Assembly (NCBI GenBank): GCA_950022655.1
Contig: OX465579.1
Span: forward strand, 73,543,193-73,607,192
DNA: 64,000 nt
Reading direction: 5' to 3'
Origin: Alentia gelatinosa
Lineage: Eukaryota > Annelida > Polychaeta > Phyllodocida > Polynoidae
Position numbers and translations under genes: made by a program. The notes under the pieces were generated by a model. That model ran no database searches. It saw only the letters and a program-made list of their open reading frames with translations, and had not been told where the DNA came from. The number at the start of each line of letters is the position of its first letter. The first letter of the stretch is position 1. Of the stretch, positions 35,126 through 48,067 are shown one piece after another.

Positions 35126-36481
35126 CAACCTTATGTATAATAGTGTGTCTGAATCGTATCTCGTAAAAGCAAGCGTCCGGTCCAGGGGGCTGTTGAATAA
35201 TAATTCTACGATACAAAACGTAAGTTGAACGAGCTTTTGATGATACAAAAGCCTGAAATGTTGCTACTGGTGTGGCATAAGAAATCATTCATTTTGTCTT
35301 CCATCTTGTGGTCGATTTGTCGTCCCAGAAGATACCTCTAGAGCTGTCATAGCCAAGTCGTTTTTCATGCCCGACTCGTTTTTCATGTACTTTTATTTTC
35401 AACAGGGAATTCTATTCAGACACACCACTGCACAGCTAGATATACATTGATGTCTATCGGCGTTTATATAGGAAATGTATTTATAAGCTTGGAAATAGGT
35501 CAATTGTACGAAAATCGTACAACATTTTGTATGGTCAATAATGCCGACGCCCGCCACCAATTCTATGGTACCCTGAATGAATAAGGTCGTCAAGGATGTC
35601 GTTTATCTTTCGATTTATCTTATCGTCCAGCCTTACGTACGACAAAATATCATTCAACGGCCCCTGACCTGGATACTGTAGGCCAAAAGGATTATATAGA
35701 TTGCGTCACACCCACGTTACTATCGGTTTTACTTGTAGTATCTACATTTGATGAACTAGCCAGTTGTGTATACCTATCCGTCTATAGCTCACAAGTCCGC
35801 TATTTTGAATCACGATTGTAACTACTTAAAGGCGTAGCGTAAAATTCCAAGTTGTGCCGCCTAAGTGATTGCTTAAATATTAATAGCTATCATTCAAAAC
35901 TGGTTCTTTGTGACTGCATGGTGAGTAAGAATACAACTTTTTTCTACCTGTTCTCACCCAATAGAAACAAAAGATCTATTTACATTTGCTTGATTTTGTT
36001 GTGAAAAGGTTTAGAGTTAACAGGTTCCAACATTATATAATTCCTAGATTGGAGTATTGTAATAAGTTCATAGTATCAATATCTAGTTCACAAGTTCGGT
36101 GATGAAAATAAGTTCTGGAATTCTTTGGGAATATCATTTCCAACTTCTAGGAATAGGTTCTTTTAAAAATAGTTAATGAATTGTACGTACAAAATGCCTT
36201 AAATCAATTTTCACGGAGAGTAAAAGATCACAACATCACCAAATCAATGCCAGAGGTTCTACCGTAAAACAGTAGCAGAGGTTGTGCGGACAGAAAAGTA
36301 CGGCTAGAGAGGTGGCAAGGTCACCGAACCTTGAGTTGCTTAATTAGTAACTACAGGGTCTATGAGAGTGCACCGTCAGGTCCAATGGCACGGCAACAAT
36401 ATACTGTTCGGCTACGGTACATCGGTGGGAACCTGCCTGAGTGATATAGGATCCACCACCAGGGGTTTACCATGTTTCCTG

Positions 36482-36497
36482 GCACCCCCTAGCGGGG
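36482..36497 (-). promoter_or_regulatory. CTCF-like motif
   Basis: The minus strand reads CCCCGCTAGGGGGTGC, close to the CTCF core CCGCNAGGGGGCGC, in a GC-rich patch (36,360-36,760) with no recognised coding sequence. Confidence 0.4.
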
Positions 36498-37210
36498 ACG
36501 GTGCAAATTTGCAGTCGTTGGCCCACGCGAAGGGGTCACTCATTCTCATTCCTGAGTCCGCCGCTGCTGACACCACCTTATCCCATTCGCAACCTGCACG
36601 GGGTCCGGGGTGCTAATCCTAATCATTGGTCTGTCCTCTAAAGTACAGTATCGGCTCTGAGTAACTCTCGCCATGTGGGTTGTGCACGGACGGAGAACGG
36701 CCTGACAATACCTTGCCCTGCCCCCTCCGCAACGGACGGAACGAGCGAGTTCCTTGTTCCTTGTCCTCAGAATGATAAATGCCTCCAGTGTCTGTATTTT
36801 TATCAACCAGCCCTGATTCGCTTAATTACTTCCAAGTCAATCAGAAATAAGGTGAAACAACACGGTCCGATTATTAAACGGGTATAGTGCACTGCTACCC
36901 TTCACTTTTAAACTTCCTCATTTACTATGTTCTAATAGTATTTCCAAATTTTCTAGGTCACCAGGTGGTAGATAAAGATCTCCATTATCGGTGTCTAAAA
37001 AATGTACAGTTTTGGACAAGATTAGACAGAGTCTAGGTGTACCTAGAAACATGGCAGATGTCTAGTTCAGAGGTTCCGCTAGTTATCATATACATTATCA
37101 CTGACCATTAAGCCGGAGACTAAGCGAGAAGTGCAGTGATTACCAGAGCCGCTAAGGCCACTCAAAAAAATTGTTTCTCATCACCAAGCCATGAAAAATA
37201 TGACGAGGGC

Positions 37211-37232
37211 GCTTTTTTTTTTTTTTTTTTTT
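37211..37232. repeat. Poly(T) run
   Basis: About 22 T followed by GCGGGG. On the minus strand it could be a poly(A) tail, but no retroelement is recognisable to its right. Confidence 0.7.
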
Positions 37233-37575
37233 GCGGGGTCAGAGATGACTTTTGAAGTGTAATAATATGGACTTCAGACACTTAACCCTTCAAGAGCCAC
37301 ACATAACTCACCATGTACCCATACAACAGCAGGCACCAGACCCAATTGTGGCCTTTGTATGGCCGTCTTTTGTAGTCAATATTATTAAGAGAAATTTAAA
37401 ATTTAAAATTTCCACTTAATCTGTATTTTGTATTAGATATTTCCGATATTTCAAAGACATACTGGCGACATTAAGCATAATATCTCATATAATTTTAATG
37501 ATTCTGCAATAATTTTTCAAAAAGTTACAAAGGAACAAAGACAGAGTGGTTTATTAATTCCATATTTGAATGCCA

Positions 37576-37690
37576 TTGGCATTGTCCGGCCCTGGCCAGG
37601 GGAATGCCTTGTCCGGCCCTGGCCAGGGGAATGCCATATGGCATTGTCCTGCTATGGCCAGGGGAATGCCATATGGCATTGCCCTGCCAG
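37576..37690 (+). repeat. Tandem repeat of a near-palindromic ~31-bp unit
   Basis: Three and a half copies of GGCATTGTCCGGCCCTGGCC + AGGGGAATGCC, each starting GGCATT and ending AATGCC with an internal GGCC, so every unit can fold on itself. Copy lengths vary between 28 and 35 bp. Confidence 0.85.
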
Positions 37691-37900
37691 AAAGGGTTAA
37701 GCGGGATGGTTCCCCGATGGTTAGGCTACTTCACACAGGCCATACTCTGGCATAGAGACACTGTTATAACCACACAGACACCCACAGACACCTACCTACC
37801 TGACTGTCGGAGGCTTCTGACATGTTGGAGTGTGTCGGAGCGTGTCAGGCTATCTTAGCATGCTGCACTAGTAGAGGCAGGCTTTTGACAAGGGCTAAAG

Positions 37901-39010
37901 GCGGGCGTCCACCAACCACGAGAAGGCTACGACAATGGCATTCCGACAAGGTCCACGACAGGCCTACGATTGGTGGACTTGGCGTAGCCTTGTTGTGGTT
38001 GGTGGACCCCAGTTCCCGACAAGAGTCTACGACAAGGCCATGACAGGCTGCGACTGGGAAGCTTGTCGGGGGCCTTCCGACAATGCTACGACAAAATCCT
38101 TTGTCGTGGAGTGTCATGGCGTGTCAGGAGCGTGTGGAGTGTCCCAGGAGCGGGGTTTTACTCTAAAGGGGGCGTCCACCAACCACGACAAGACTACAAG
38201 TGCCGACATGAAAGTTCCAATCGCAGCCTTATCGCAGCCTTGTCGTGAGAAGAGCAGTGTTGGGACAGCATGGCGGGCGTGTCATAGACGTTGCTGGTTG
38301 CCGTAAAAAAGGCGCCCATGGTTCTGACACACTACGACAGTGATATCGAGGAATCCACAACACTCCACGACAAAGGTCCAGTCGTGGCATAAATTGAACA
38401 TGTTGGCTATTGTCGTAGCCTTGTCGGAAGGCCCCCAACAAGCTTCATGTCGCAGCCTGTCATGGCCTTGTTGTAGCCTCTTGTCGGGAACTGGGGTCCA
38501 CCAACACAGCAGTGTCATGGCGTGTTGGGAGCGTGTGGGGTGTCCCAGGAGTGGGGTGTTACTCTAAAGGGGGGTCGTCCACCAACCACGACAAGGCTAC
38601 GACAAGTGCCGACATGAAAGTTCCAATCGTAGCCTTGTCGCAGCCTTGTCGTGAGAAGAGCAGGGTCGGGACAGCAGTGTCGTGGCATGTCATAGACGTT
38701 GCTGGTTGCCATAAAAAAAGGCACCCGTGGTTCCGACACACTATGACAGTGATATCGAGGAATCTACAACACTACACGACAAAGGTCTAGTCGTAGCAAA
38801 AATCGAACATGTTCCATATTGTCGTAGCCTTGTCGGAAGGCCCTCGACAAGCTTCATGTCGCAGCCTGTCGTGGCCTTGTTGTAGCCTCTTTTCGGGAAC
38901 TGGGGTGCACCAACCACGACAAGGCTACGACAAGGCTTCCAATCGTAGAGCTGTCGTGGACCTTGTCGGAAAGCCATTATCGTAGCCTTGTCGTGGTTGG
39001 GGGATGTCCC
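37901..39010. mobile_element. 1.1-kb palindromic DNA element (CCACCAACCACGACAAGG family)
   Basis: Left (37,901-37,975) and right (38,936-39,010) ends form a ~75-bp terminal inverted repeat of high identity (GTCCACCAACCACGA...CTACGATTGG). A second inner inverted layer pairs 37,976-38,110 with ~38,800-38,930. The whole is built from CTACGACAAGG/CCGACAAGG sub-repeats, and the centre contains a 401-bp tandem duplication. Long open frames across it on both strands are overlapping and repeat-derived; no transposase motif is visible. Most likely non-autonomous. Confidence 0.8.
38111..38905 (+). repeat. Two-copy tandem duplication, period 401 bp
   Basis: Both copies start GTGTCATGGCGTGT at 38,111 and 38,512 and run through GTCCCAGGAG, GCCGACATGAAAGTTCCAAT and AGTGATATCGAGGAAT to GGGAACTGGGGT. 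Identity is roughly 90 percent by eye, with small indels in a poly(A) run. Confidence 0.85.
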
Positions 39011-39156
39011 CCTTAATTGGTTACATGACACCACTTGATGCATCACTTTTGCTAACCATATAACCACATTGAATGCATTCCTTACATCAGGAGCTTTAAT
39101 TTGATACCAAATACTCATATTTTTCATGATTTCTATCAAATTTTCATCTCATCTAT

Positions 39157-39178
39157 GAAAAAAAAAAAAAAAAAAAAA
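39157..39178. repeat. Poly(A) run
   Basis: About 21 A ahead of TCTTCTAAAAAC; no retroposon body was recognised upstream. Confidence 0.7.
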
Positions 39179-40420
39179 TCTTCTAAAAACATTTTTGCTG
39201 ACGCGCGCGGTGATGAGAAACAAGTTTTTTTTTTTAAGTGGCCTAACAGGAAATGGCGTGTATATGAACTATCATTTTATATTTCACCTGATTATTGCTT
39301 CTGAGACGCTAAATTATTGGTGGGAGATATCATTATAAAATGAAATCTCACATACAGGCCCTGTTTCTTTTGGCGATTCCGGAAATCGCTGCGTTTCTTG
39401 TTTGGTGTGTTCCCGGCATTATATACAGGTGTGGAGAGAAACTGTGGCAATAAGAGCACAGTGTGACTTAGAAGTAGATTTTTAAATTGATTAGTACTAG
39501 TCATGACGAGTGACTACAGTCCAGAACATGTATGACACAGGAAGATTGGAGACCTGGCAGCACCGTCTCATCCAGAGCGTCCGTTTATCAGGCGTTCAGG
39601 GTCTATGGTCGTGGCAAAAATAGGTCCTTCAAGAGTTTGAATATTACCTATGCTGTGGATCTGACGGTTAGGTATGACCAGATATTAAAACGTCGAAGAT
39701 TTGAACATTGTAACTAAGTGTAATGATTCAGTGATTTGACAGACAGGTGTGATTATTGAAAAAAAACACCCAAAAAACACATGAAACCTATGTTCGAACA
39801 ATACTCCAAAATTTAATATTCATATATGTAATGGATTATCAAGTTGTAATTTAGGCGCGCATGTATCAATGGACATACCGAAACGTCGTAATAACGTTAG
39901 ATATGATAATCCACAGATACATGACTTAATGGCCTATTACGAAAGAGATGAGATCTATAAGGGCTGCGTTGACACGCTAAGAAGGTCAAATGATGCGCTG
40001 CCGAAAACGTTGACATGTTAATGAGGTAAGAGGCCCTCGTCGTTTACAATGACTCTTACACGACAATGGTATGTACATACCAATCACAAATCCGTTTATG
40101 GAAATATTTCGGCAGAAATTGTTCAGTTGCCCGACGACAATCCATCATTTGATGTGCATCTTAAGCACTCATAAGACCTTTGAATAGTATCTAAATTACT
40201 ATGTGAGTTGGAATAAGAACCAGGTCTACGCTATCTGACAGAGAAACGATTAAATACATCCCCTCCCCTTGCCTAATCCCTGTGCTCATTTCCGCCATCC
40301 TCGTAGGTGCATGCCTCATTTCCCAAAGAGTTCCGATCACTCGAGACTGCAGTGGTTTGATCCAATATACAGGCCTAAAGAATAGCCCCTAATTGGCAGT
40401 TTCTTATGATGTTCGGGTGT

Positions 40421-41005
40421 CTAGAGACGAATGCTCAGAGGGAGCCAATTGTCAATCAATCCTCTTCTTCCCTGCTTGTGAGCAACTCCAGGGAGTCTTG
40501 CTGTCTGGGCATAATGCGATACGGCGAAGCCACAGTAAATGTTGGTGCCGAGGATGGAGTATTGCTGAGAGGGGGTTGAGGATTGGGGATCAGGAGTAAG
40601 GGTGAAGACCAAAGGGTACCATGAGGAACACCGCCACCAGGGAGAACAACATAAAAAGACGCCATATTACAAAAGTGAAATCGAAAAATCAGCGATTGCA
40701 TAAAACAACAGGGAGAAGGTTCGCGTCATATTGAAATAAACGGGAGACAATTGCATTTCCGTCGGTGTCGCGGGTCATTTTAATTTGAACTCCTTGGATA
40801 TTGAATGTGGCTTCACGAAAAATTGGTCTGTGATGAAAAGAATCTCGCCTGAAGCAACACGTCCCTTCATATCTGACATGAAATGGAGAACTTTGATATA
40901 GAAGAAGGCTTTGAACAGTGTCTTACGGTTGATAGCATTGTGGAGGCCAGGGGTCTTTTTCCTTTGCTCATATGGCTCACGGGTATTGGACGTTGTAGCT
41001 AACAT
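40421..41005 (-). pseudogene. Possible decayed coding segment, family not recognised
   Basis: Minus-strand frames at 40,775-41,005 (76 codons) and, shifted, at 40,456-40,701 (81 codons) and 40,421-40,612 follow each other with only single stops or frame changes between, and the composition looks protein-like rather than repetitive. I do not recognise the family and no splice or promoter context supports a gene. It may be a fossil of a mobile element or chance. Confidence 0.2.
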
Positions 41006-41059
41006 GTTTTACCGTTTAATATGAGGAGCCACTCGCGAGCAATTTAGGTAACCTGAAGA

Positions 41060-41640
41060 CACTTCATCTGCTCAGTCCGGAATAGGAACAAGGCTCGGTC
41101 GTGGGGGCTGGAGACAAGGGTTGGGGTAGAGGCTGGTGCCAACTACCTGCAACCATCCAGCTCCCTCCTCCAGCCTTGGGAAGACTGTAACAACAGGTGC
41201 CCAACGAGATAATCCCATTTGGGTGAGTAGCAAAAGGACTAACAAGCAGCCCGGAGGCCAAGACGCCCCTTTTAACCCGGGCCTGCCCCCCGCATGGTAA
41301 CAGTGACCGCACAGTGTCGGTCATGAGAACAACACACCGGAGGGCGGCGGCTGGCGGTAGCGCCCCCATGCGTTGAGATGCCGTCCACAGTGGGCTCCCC
41401 TGACACCCTGATTATAAGAGTACATCAAGTATCAAAGAACCGACGGGCCTACTCGGGTCTCGGGCCCCTCGAGCAGATCCTGGTGTGGTCGGGAGGGGGA
41501 GCAGCTCGGGCCCTGTGTGGGCAGCTCCGCAGGAAGCTGTGCCCCCTGATAGGCGCAAGGCCAGTGCAAGGCAGGCTCGGGGTAGACAAGTATTTCCGCC
41601 CGAATCATCAGGTGTACAGGGCAATTATATCACAGCTGCT
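41060..41640. other. GC-rich patch, nature unknown
   Basis: Around 580 bp much richer in G+C than its surroundings, with short open frames on both strands and no recognised motif. Base composition suggests a transposed sequence rather than ordinary intron. Confidence 0.3.
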
Positions 41641-44570
41641 TTAATGTCATTCGCTTAAGCCATTTTAACTGACCCACTCTAGCATCATATATGTGAGCGG
41701 GTCAAAGCAAGGGCCGATTGTAGTATACGATCCCTAGGTCTTCAATATGACAGCTGGTGGCATACAATCATCCAGGTCGGCTGCAGTGCCATGCGGTAGT
41801 AAAAGTTGCTTAGTGAGTACACGATTATAGTATACTTTGAGCTAATCAAAGTAGCATGTAAACAGTGAATAGTAGTTAGCGGATATTCAACTGCAGGAAT
41901 GACAAATTTTCAAGGGATATGATTTAAGCTACTAAAAAGGTATAATGATAAGAAACACTCTTATAATAAGATCGTTATTGAAAATCCCCTTTCCAATGCC
42001 GGGGATACTCAACAAGGTTAACGATTGGCGGCGGACCGACTAATCAAATGCCTTCGTCAGTAACGCTGTTGTTCAGACCCCTCTTTGCGTTTATATTTCT
42101 TATTGCACGCATGCATAGCATAGTTGTGACAACCCCTACTGTTAGCCCTTATCTGATATACACTGCCTGATAACTCCAAAATGTACAAAAAAGAGGCATC
42201 TCATCCATTTTTAATTGTATTCATCGCTTAGTATAAGGGGAGATCGCGTAATTGCCTCCACGAGCCTATGAGAATTCGCTAGGTAATAGTTATTTAGATT
42301 TCTTTTCTCATAGAGATGAGGTGTTAAAAGGTGCCGGTTATTCAATATGCAACAGGGCCGCTGTGCCCAGGTCCGGACCCCGCACATTAGAGTACCCGCC
42401 ACCAGGCGGCGACAGCTCAAAGCTCCATCTTGCGGGAGACAGAGAAATCAGTATGCTGCTCGGGCGCACGCCCCAACAGGACTGAGAACAGGGCACCTTG
42501 GATGAAATTGAGGCGATTTCCCGGTAATTTGGTCGAATCAGCAACTCTAAAAGCATTTCATCTTTGTTGTTGATGGCCACATCTGGTCGCTTTTAATACC
42601 CGGACAACAAATCTTCGGAGATTTTGTTCCTAACCGAGGTCCAGATAATGAAAGATGTGTCTGTCCCAACACAATAGCGGACGGAGTGCTCTGCTCTCAT
42701 CCAAGACACACAAAGAACGATATTTTAGTGGAGACCTATTTCAGCGGAATTGTTCCAGTAAACACGTATCACTCTTTAAAGTTCAAATAACTGAATTCCT
42801 TGTTTATAATTAGAGTGCAGATTTTAGAGTGGTTCCACAATAGTGGCCCACGCTACCCAAACATGAAGATAAATGTAGGGAAGGACGGGTTGGACGAAAC
42901 ATTAACATTAGTGAGCAACCAATAGGGTCCAATCATGTTTCCCTATGACCAAAATGTCTCCGGATAGCAACGATTTCGTTGGACCTCTAACTTCCATTGT
43001 TAGTTTATTGGTTTATAAGATTAATAAGATGTCTCTTGTATAATATCCTGTTTTCAAGGATTTCGGAAGAGTGACTTGCTTCATATGTCAGACTCATCTA
43101 TGAAGGCAATCATTTGGTAAAAGGTCATTTACTGGCGTGTTATTTTTCGATGTGTACTGAAGCATTACCTCCATTAGGATGCATTAACATAAATTCTATA
43201 TTTGCCTCAAAATATCTAGTTACAGTACCATGAGGTTGCTAATACATAAAGTGATAGATAAAGACGGTCACCCTATTTTCTTATAATACTGTATGTTATG
43301 ATTAAAAACAAAGATCACCAAGTACCCTACAGATGAAAGTCAAAAAGAAAATACCAATGCTTCTCACTAATATTTCATCTGAGCCTCCTTTTTCAATGGG
43401 CTACTAGATGACAAGGGGAAGGATCGAATGGGCAAAACAGTCACAATATTACAATATTGATTCTTTTAGCCACAAGCAGCAGAAAGTTATTTCAAGCGGC
43501 CTCAGGAGTTATGTTCGCATAGACTAGTGGCAGTGATGAGACTTGCTCTGTTTTTGTTTGCTCGACGATATTACCAACACAGCCCGACATACATGCTAAG
43601 TATTTGGAGTGGGTGCCTTTTGTCAGATCATTATTCCAGATGTTTGATGATAAACATTCGAAATGGTGGCCTTGGGGTGAGCTGGAAATAGCAATGGGCA
43701 ATGCCGGAAGGTCTTAATTAGGACTGCATAATGACTTTCTGAAAGTAAATTGCCTATACCGTTTCCCGAGGAAAATAAGCACCAAGGCAGATCAGGAACA
43801 ATACTCATAAAATCCTATATAAACAAGTGACGGCGGGAAAGACTCGCTTCAGCAATGCGATAGAAATATAAGCTTCCCCATCAAAATGCTTTCTTCCAGA
43901 AAGATATATTCAAAAGGATATCGATTTCTGTAGAAATATAATCAAAACGCGTCGACATTCCATCATAATACCGTTCGTACCCTTGATAAGCTCCTCAACT
44001 TTGACACTGTCTGTTACAGATTACATTTCCCCTGATGCAATGTAAACTTGACAGCTTTTGCAATCGTGGCATACTGTAATAGGAATTGGTTCCTTTGGGT
44101 ACGGAAGAGGCAAATGGTAATTCGGTTCGTGTTTGTACAGTTTTGTCCAGCCTTAGCCCACCCAATGAAAAGCTCCTTATTTAAAAACTGTATTAGCTCG
44201 CATGGGGTCTAAATCTACCAATGAACTAAAGTAACATGGGTAGCCTTAAGGGTAGACTGGATAATATTGTGATTCTTCACAAGAAAGTCTTTTGTCACGT
44301 ATCTGGCAGAATTCAATCATCGGTGATAAATTCATAGACTAGATCAGATGTTTTCAAATAAGCTCAGATATCTAGTGCTTGCCACTTACAATCATGGATG
44401 TAAGGTGTCTCTTAGACCTATCCAAACCGTTCGGAAATCGCTGAAATTTCTCTCGGTATGCTCGATTGCATCTTTGACTCTGGTTGCTGGAGCAAAAGGT
44501 TCCAACCAGCAATTTACCATCCTACAACAGATTCGTTGAAGCCTTTAAGTGGACTTTATTTTAGATAGTT
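41641..44570. other. Intron 1 segment without a gene
   Basis: AT-rich intronic DNA. A GC-richer stretch at 42,350-42,450 contains CCGCCACCAGGCGGCGAC, a weaker CTCF-like string. Nothing else is supported. Confidence 0.35.
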
Positions 44571-44573
44571 TAG

Positions 44574-44640
44574 TGTGGCGTAGTGATTACGCCTGAGCTT
44601 TCTACATGGAGTTGCTTCGTTCATACCTCGGACACTTCTT
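44574..44640 (+). mobile_element. tRNA-related SINE head (possible)
   Basis: GTGGCGTAGTGATTACGCC resembles an internal pol III A box (TGGCNNAGTGG) and GTTCATACCTC, about 35 bp later, a degraded B box (GGTTCGANNCC). The spacing suits a tRNA-derived SINE; the tail was not delimited. Confidence 0.35.
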
Positions 44641-45267
44641 TATCTTCTCCACTGTCCGACCTCCTTAGGTTCAGTGAGCATCGTCCAGGTCATTAGCCAG
44701 CGGTTACATATCTGCACGACGTTTGTAAAAGGGCCATTGACTTTTATATTCCGCCAATTACAGAAGGCTTATCTAGCCACACACGACTCAACTATTCTGT
44801 GTCCAGTGGGTTTTATTTCATACCGCATCTGCCGGTCAAAGTATACTAACATCAGCCCATTTCTTACGAGCTGTGATCGTGAAATGTACAGAAAATATGA
44901 ATTATGGTTCACGTTGTGAAGCGAGCTTCATGATAGGGTTTACGGTAAATCAATATTTTATTCTTTGATGATGTATGTACAAAACATTAGTTCCGAGTAT
45001 TGATTGTTTCTGATTTCCTGGTCGACGATCATGTTGGATAACATGGATGTCCTCGATTACATATGTATTGTGGATAAATGAATGTTTTTAACAAAAAACA
45101 TTCTGGTATAACTGCATCAAAACTACTTCAGGTTGACAATAATATGGTATCTGACTTTTCTCCTGCTGTAGTTGCTGCCAGAACCTTCGGGTAGCTTATT
45201 CCAGATGCTCTATGTACATTTCCTAGTAAAACTCCGCAATAGGTAGGTAATTATATAGAACGTCCTG

Positions 45268-45427
45268 ACCATGCTGTGCAAGTCACAGAACGAGATGCTA
45301 AATTTACCGTTTATATGGACCGAGGAATTTATGTTAATTTAACGTTTGTATTGAACTCGGCGTAAACGCCTCGGTCCGTACAAACAGTAAATTAGCATCT
45401 TGTTCTCTGACTTGTACAAGCATGGTT
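45268..45427. mobile_element. 160-bp hairpin MITE
   Basis: Left arm ACCATGCTGTGCAAGTCACA...TGGACCGAGG and right arm CCTCGGTCCG...CTTGTACAAGCATGGT are inverted over ~60 bp around a ~40-bp AT-rich loop. Noncoding. Confidence 0.75.
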
Positions 45428-46257
45428 GGATGTTATATATTTACTATATACCCAAAATTAACAAAAAAAAAGTCAATTTCATTTTTCTTAACAACCAAAA
45501 TTTTAAGAAATGTGTATGGCTAGGTGGTCCGTATTTTAGTGTACAGACCAGTGGTCCGTACAGTATTTTTACGTCATATGCCAAAACGGTGCGTATTTAC
45601 AGTACACACGGCATGGGTATATATAGTAATAAACAGATATATGACCATTGGTATATCACAATCACACACATTATAAAAGAGGTAACTATGGAAAGAATTG
45701 AAAGGCGTGGTGGGAAACGCTACCCCTGAATGACCAACAATTGACAAGTGTAGTGCGTGTGTCATATGGATCACATGGTACTGTCAGGTAGACTGTGACG
45801 TGCTCATAACCCTCATAACCTGAGGACTCCAGTGGGCGGTCATGTGTATTTGAGACTCATTCTCCTTCAACACATGAATACCACAGAGTGATAAAGAACG
45901 CTCCTGTCGTTTGCATCTTAAATAAGGTCACCGGATATCAGACTATATTTTCTTAATGGATATGTTCCATTTTCTTTAAAGAATCATAGTTGTGATTTCA
46001 CCTGTTTTAAAGTGTGAATTCACCTTTTTTTTTTACTTCAATATTATATAGTGTGCATTATATCATAACATACCTATAGCCGAACGTCTATGAAATACTA
46101 CATGTTGTTAGGGGTGCAGTATCAATAATTTTCGGGCAAACTTCGCCCGTAGTGAATAGTCCGGGGAATTGTGCCCGTAGAGAATGCCTCGAGGTACATA
46201 AAACAGGTACACAGAATGGCGTCTTCTTTCTTGATATGTAGGTATGTAAAACGTTGT

Positions 46258-46292
46258 GACTGAGCCCGTAGGGATGTATTACGGGCTCAGTG
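46258..46292. repeat. Perfect 12-bp hairpin
   Basis: ACTGAGCCCGTA and TACGGGCTCAGT pair across a ~9-bp loop. The adjacent GCTCAGTGACCACG...TTTCTCTT has a diverged relative at 53,248-53,271, so it is probably a MITE remnant. Confidence 0.5.
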
Positions 46293-46795
46293 ACCACGCT
46301 TTCTCTTAGTACCAGTATCTATTCAGTATCTATTCCGTGAAGTGTATGGTTGTCTCTGATTTAGTTTTTATTTCTCGTATTCCAATATGTAATTCGTTAT
46401 TCCTCTCAGGTAATCACTTTTCAAGTCTAGATTCAATCACACCTGACTAATGGTAACTCGTGAGAGCTTCGCTGACCGGCTTTCAAATAACCTTGCTAAA
46501 GAATAGAGGTGTATCGGCTCTAGCTATAAAAGAACTACTAACCTGACCCGGTACTGCTTGACGGACATGCCAAACCCTTGTCTTAGGTGAGCATTACCGG
46601 GTCTTGCGGCAGCTGTATAACTTCTCATCATGTGGAGACGTGATTTGATCATAAACACCCAAGACATCCGTTTCCCAGTTTCTCATAACCTTGTGAGTAG
46701 GAACCGAACTAACATTTATTATTCATCGTATACAAAGTCCACATTGAAAATGTATGGGGACTCAGTAAACCACTACCCATTGTATAAAACATGTC

Positions 46796-46866
46796 AGATA
46801 CCATAACTGTGGTATACGGATTCAAAGCTGTGGTATAAGGCCTCAGAACCATGGTATACGGGATAA
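46796..46866 (+). repeat. Short tandem repeat of GTGGTATACGG
   Basis: Three diverged copies of (A)CTGTGGTATACGG / GTGGTATAAGG / ATGGTATACGG spaced 24-28 bp. Confidence 0.55.
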
Positions 46867-47659
46867 ATAGTCCCTTTGTGTTATAGAGCTGGCGCTCGTG
46901 TATTTCTAAGGGTCAGCCTCTCGTTGCTTACGGCTGCTTCTCTACAAACCGAACCAACACATATTAGTGGATGATTAGGGTTGAAGGACGGTAATGTCGA
47001 TGCCTGTCTCCTTAATAAAAACAGCAATAAAAGTTCTTGAATAGTAATGCGACCTAAGGCTCCAGTGTTTCTCTATAATTGTCACAATCATCTGGCTAAT
47101 CTTCTAGGTTCAGATGGTACCATCTCGCTGATGTTTCTAGTTTATTAGAAATGCTCATTTCGGCTGTTATGCATTTGAATGGTCTAATCGTTCTACAGGT
47201 TGGTAAAGTCATTATGGCATGGCGGTAGCCTAGACCAGCTGGCATAAGTAAAATGTGATTGGTTACTAATGTCAATCATCACTTTTCATTTCGTGACCTT
47301 TTAGCTGGGGGTAAGATACATTCACACAATTTTAAAAGAAAAAAGTTCGGCCCCGATTTACTTTTCTTATGTAGAGGATGTGGATATTGACATTCCGCTC
47401 TCACGTAGCAGAGAAACTTCGTCTGTCTGTGAACGGTGGGCGTGGATTGACAGACTTTGGGGATAGAGGAGTAAAGAATACTCAATGACCTTGGCTCACA
47501 CTAAAACAGATTGTAACAAGGGGACTTCAGATGTCATTGAACACGCAACCCTTGTTCCACTTTTTGACGGGTCGTGAATAAAATGAAAGTGTAAGAAGTT
47601 TAAAGGAGCTATTTTTATGTACCATCGCACGTTACATTTGACCCTAGCCCCCAAGACCA

Positions 47660-48067
47660 TAGTGTGACGTCAGCTTAGGATTTAATGAAATAGAACGCGG
47701 CAATATTGACAAGGACTTTAAAACCTGATGAGGTAGTTTGAAGATGAAATTCAGTGCTTCACCCTGGCAGAGAGAAGGAACTCATAGGTGTGTTTATGAC
47801 ATTGTTCCCAACTCGTTGGGTTTAATGTGCGCGGGAGGGATTTCTCCACTCTCCCCCCACCGAACACTCTCCATACACCGGACTTCCCCACGTGACTACC
47901 TCTCCACCACGTGTCTCGCCGCAAAACCAACGGACTCGGGAAATATTACCTCCCACCCACCCCACAAAAACTATAAACTCTTCTCCCTCACTCATACTTC
48001 ACTCGCGGCTTTCTTATAGTTAAAGACACTCTTCACCTCAACTCTACAACTCCTTACTCAATAAACG
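47660..48067 (+). promoter_or_regulatory. Promoter or LTR-like stretch (CRE, TATA, AATAAA)
   Basis: A CRE octamer (47,665-47,672) is followed by a long pyrimidine/A-rich tract, a TATAAAC-type box (about 47,971) and AATAAA (48,061-48,066). Close TATA-AATAAA spacing recalls an LTR U3-R, but no TG...CA termini or target duplication were found. Confidence 0.2.

Noticed and set aside
37822..39139. Dense overlapping open frames of 60-130 codons on both strands
   Set aside because: They follow the inverted and tandem repeats of the palindromic element, read similarly on both strands, and have no recognisable domain.
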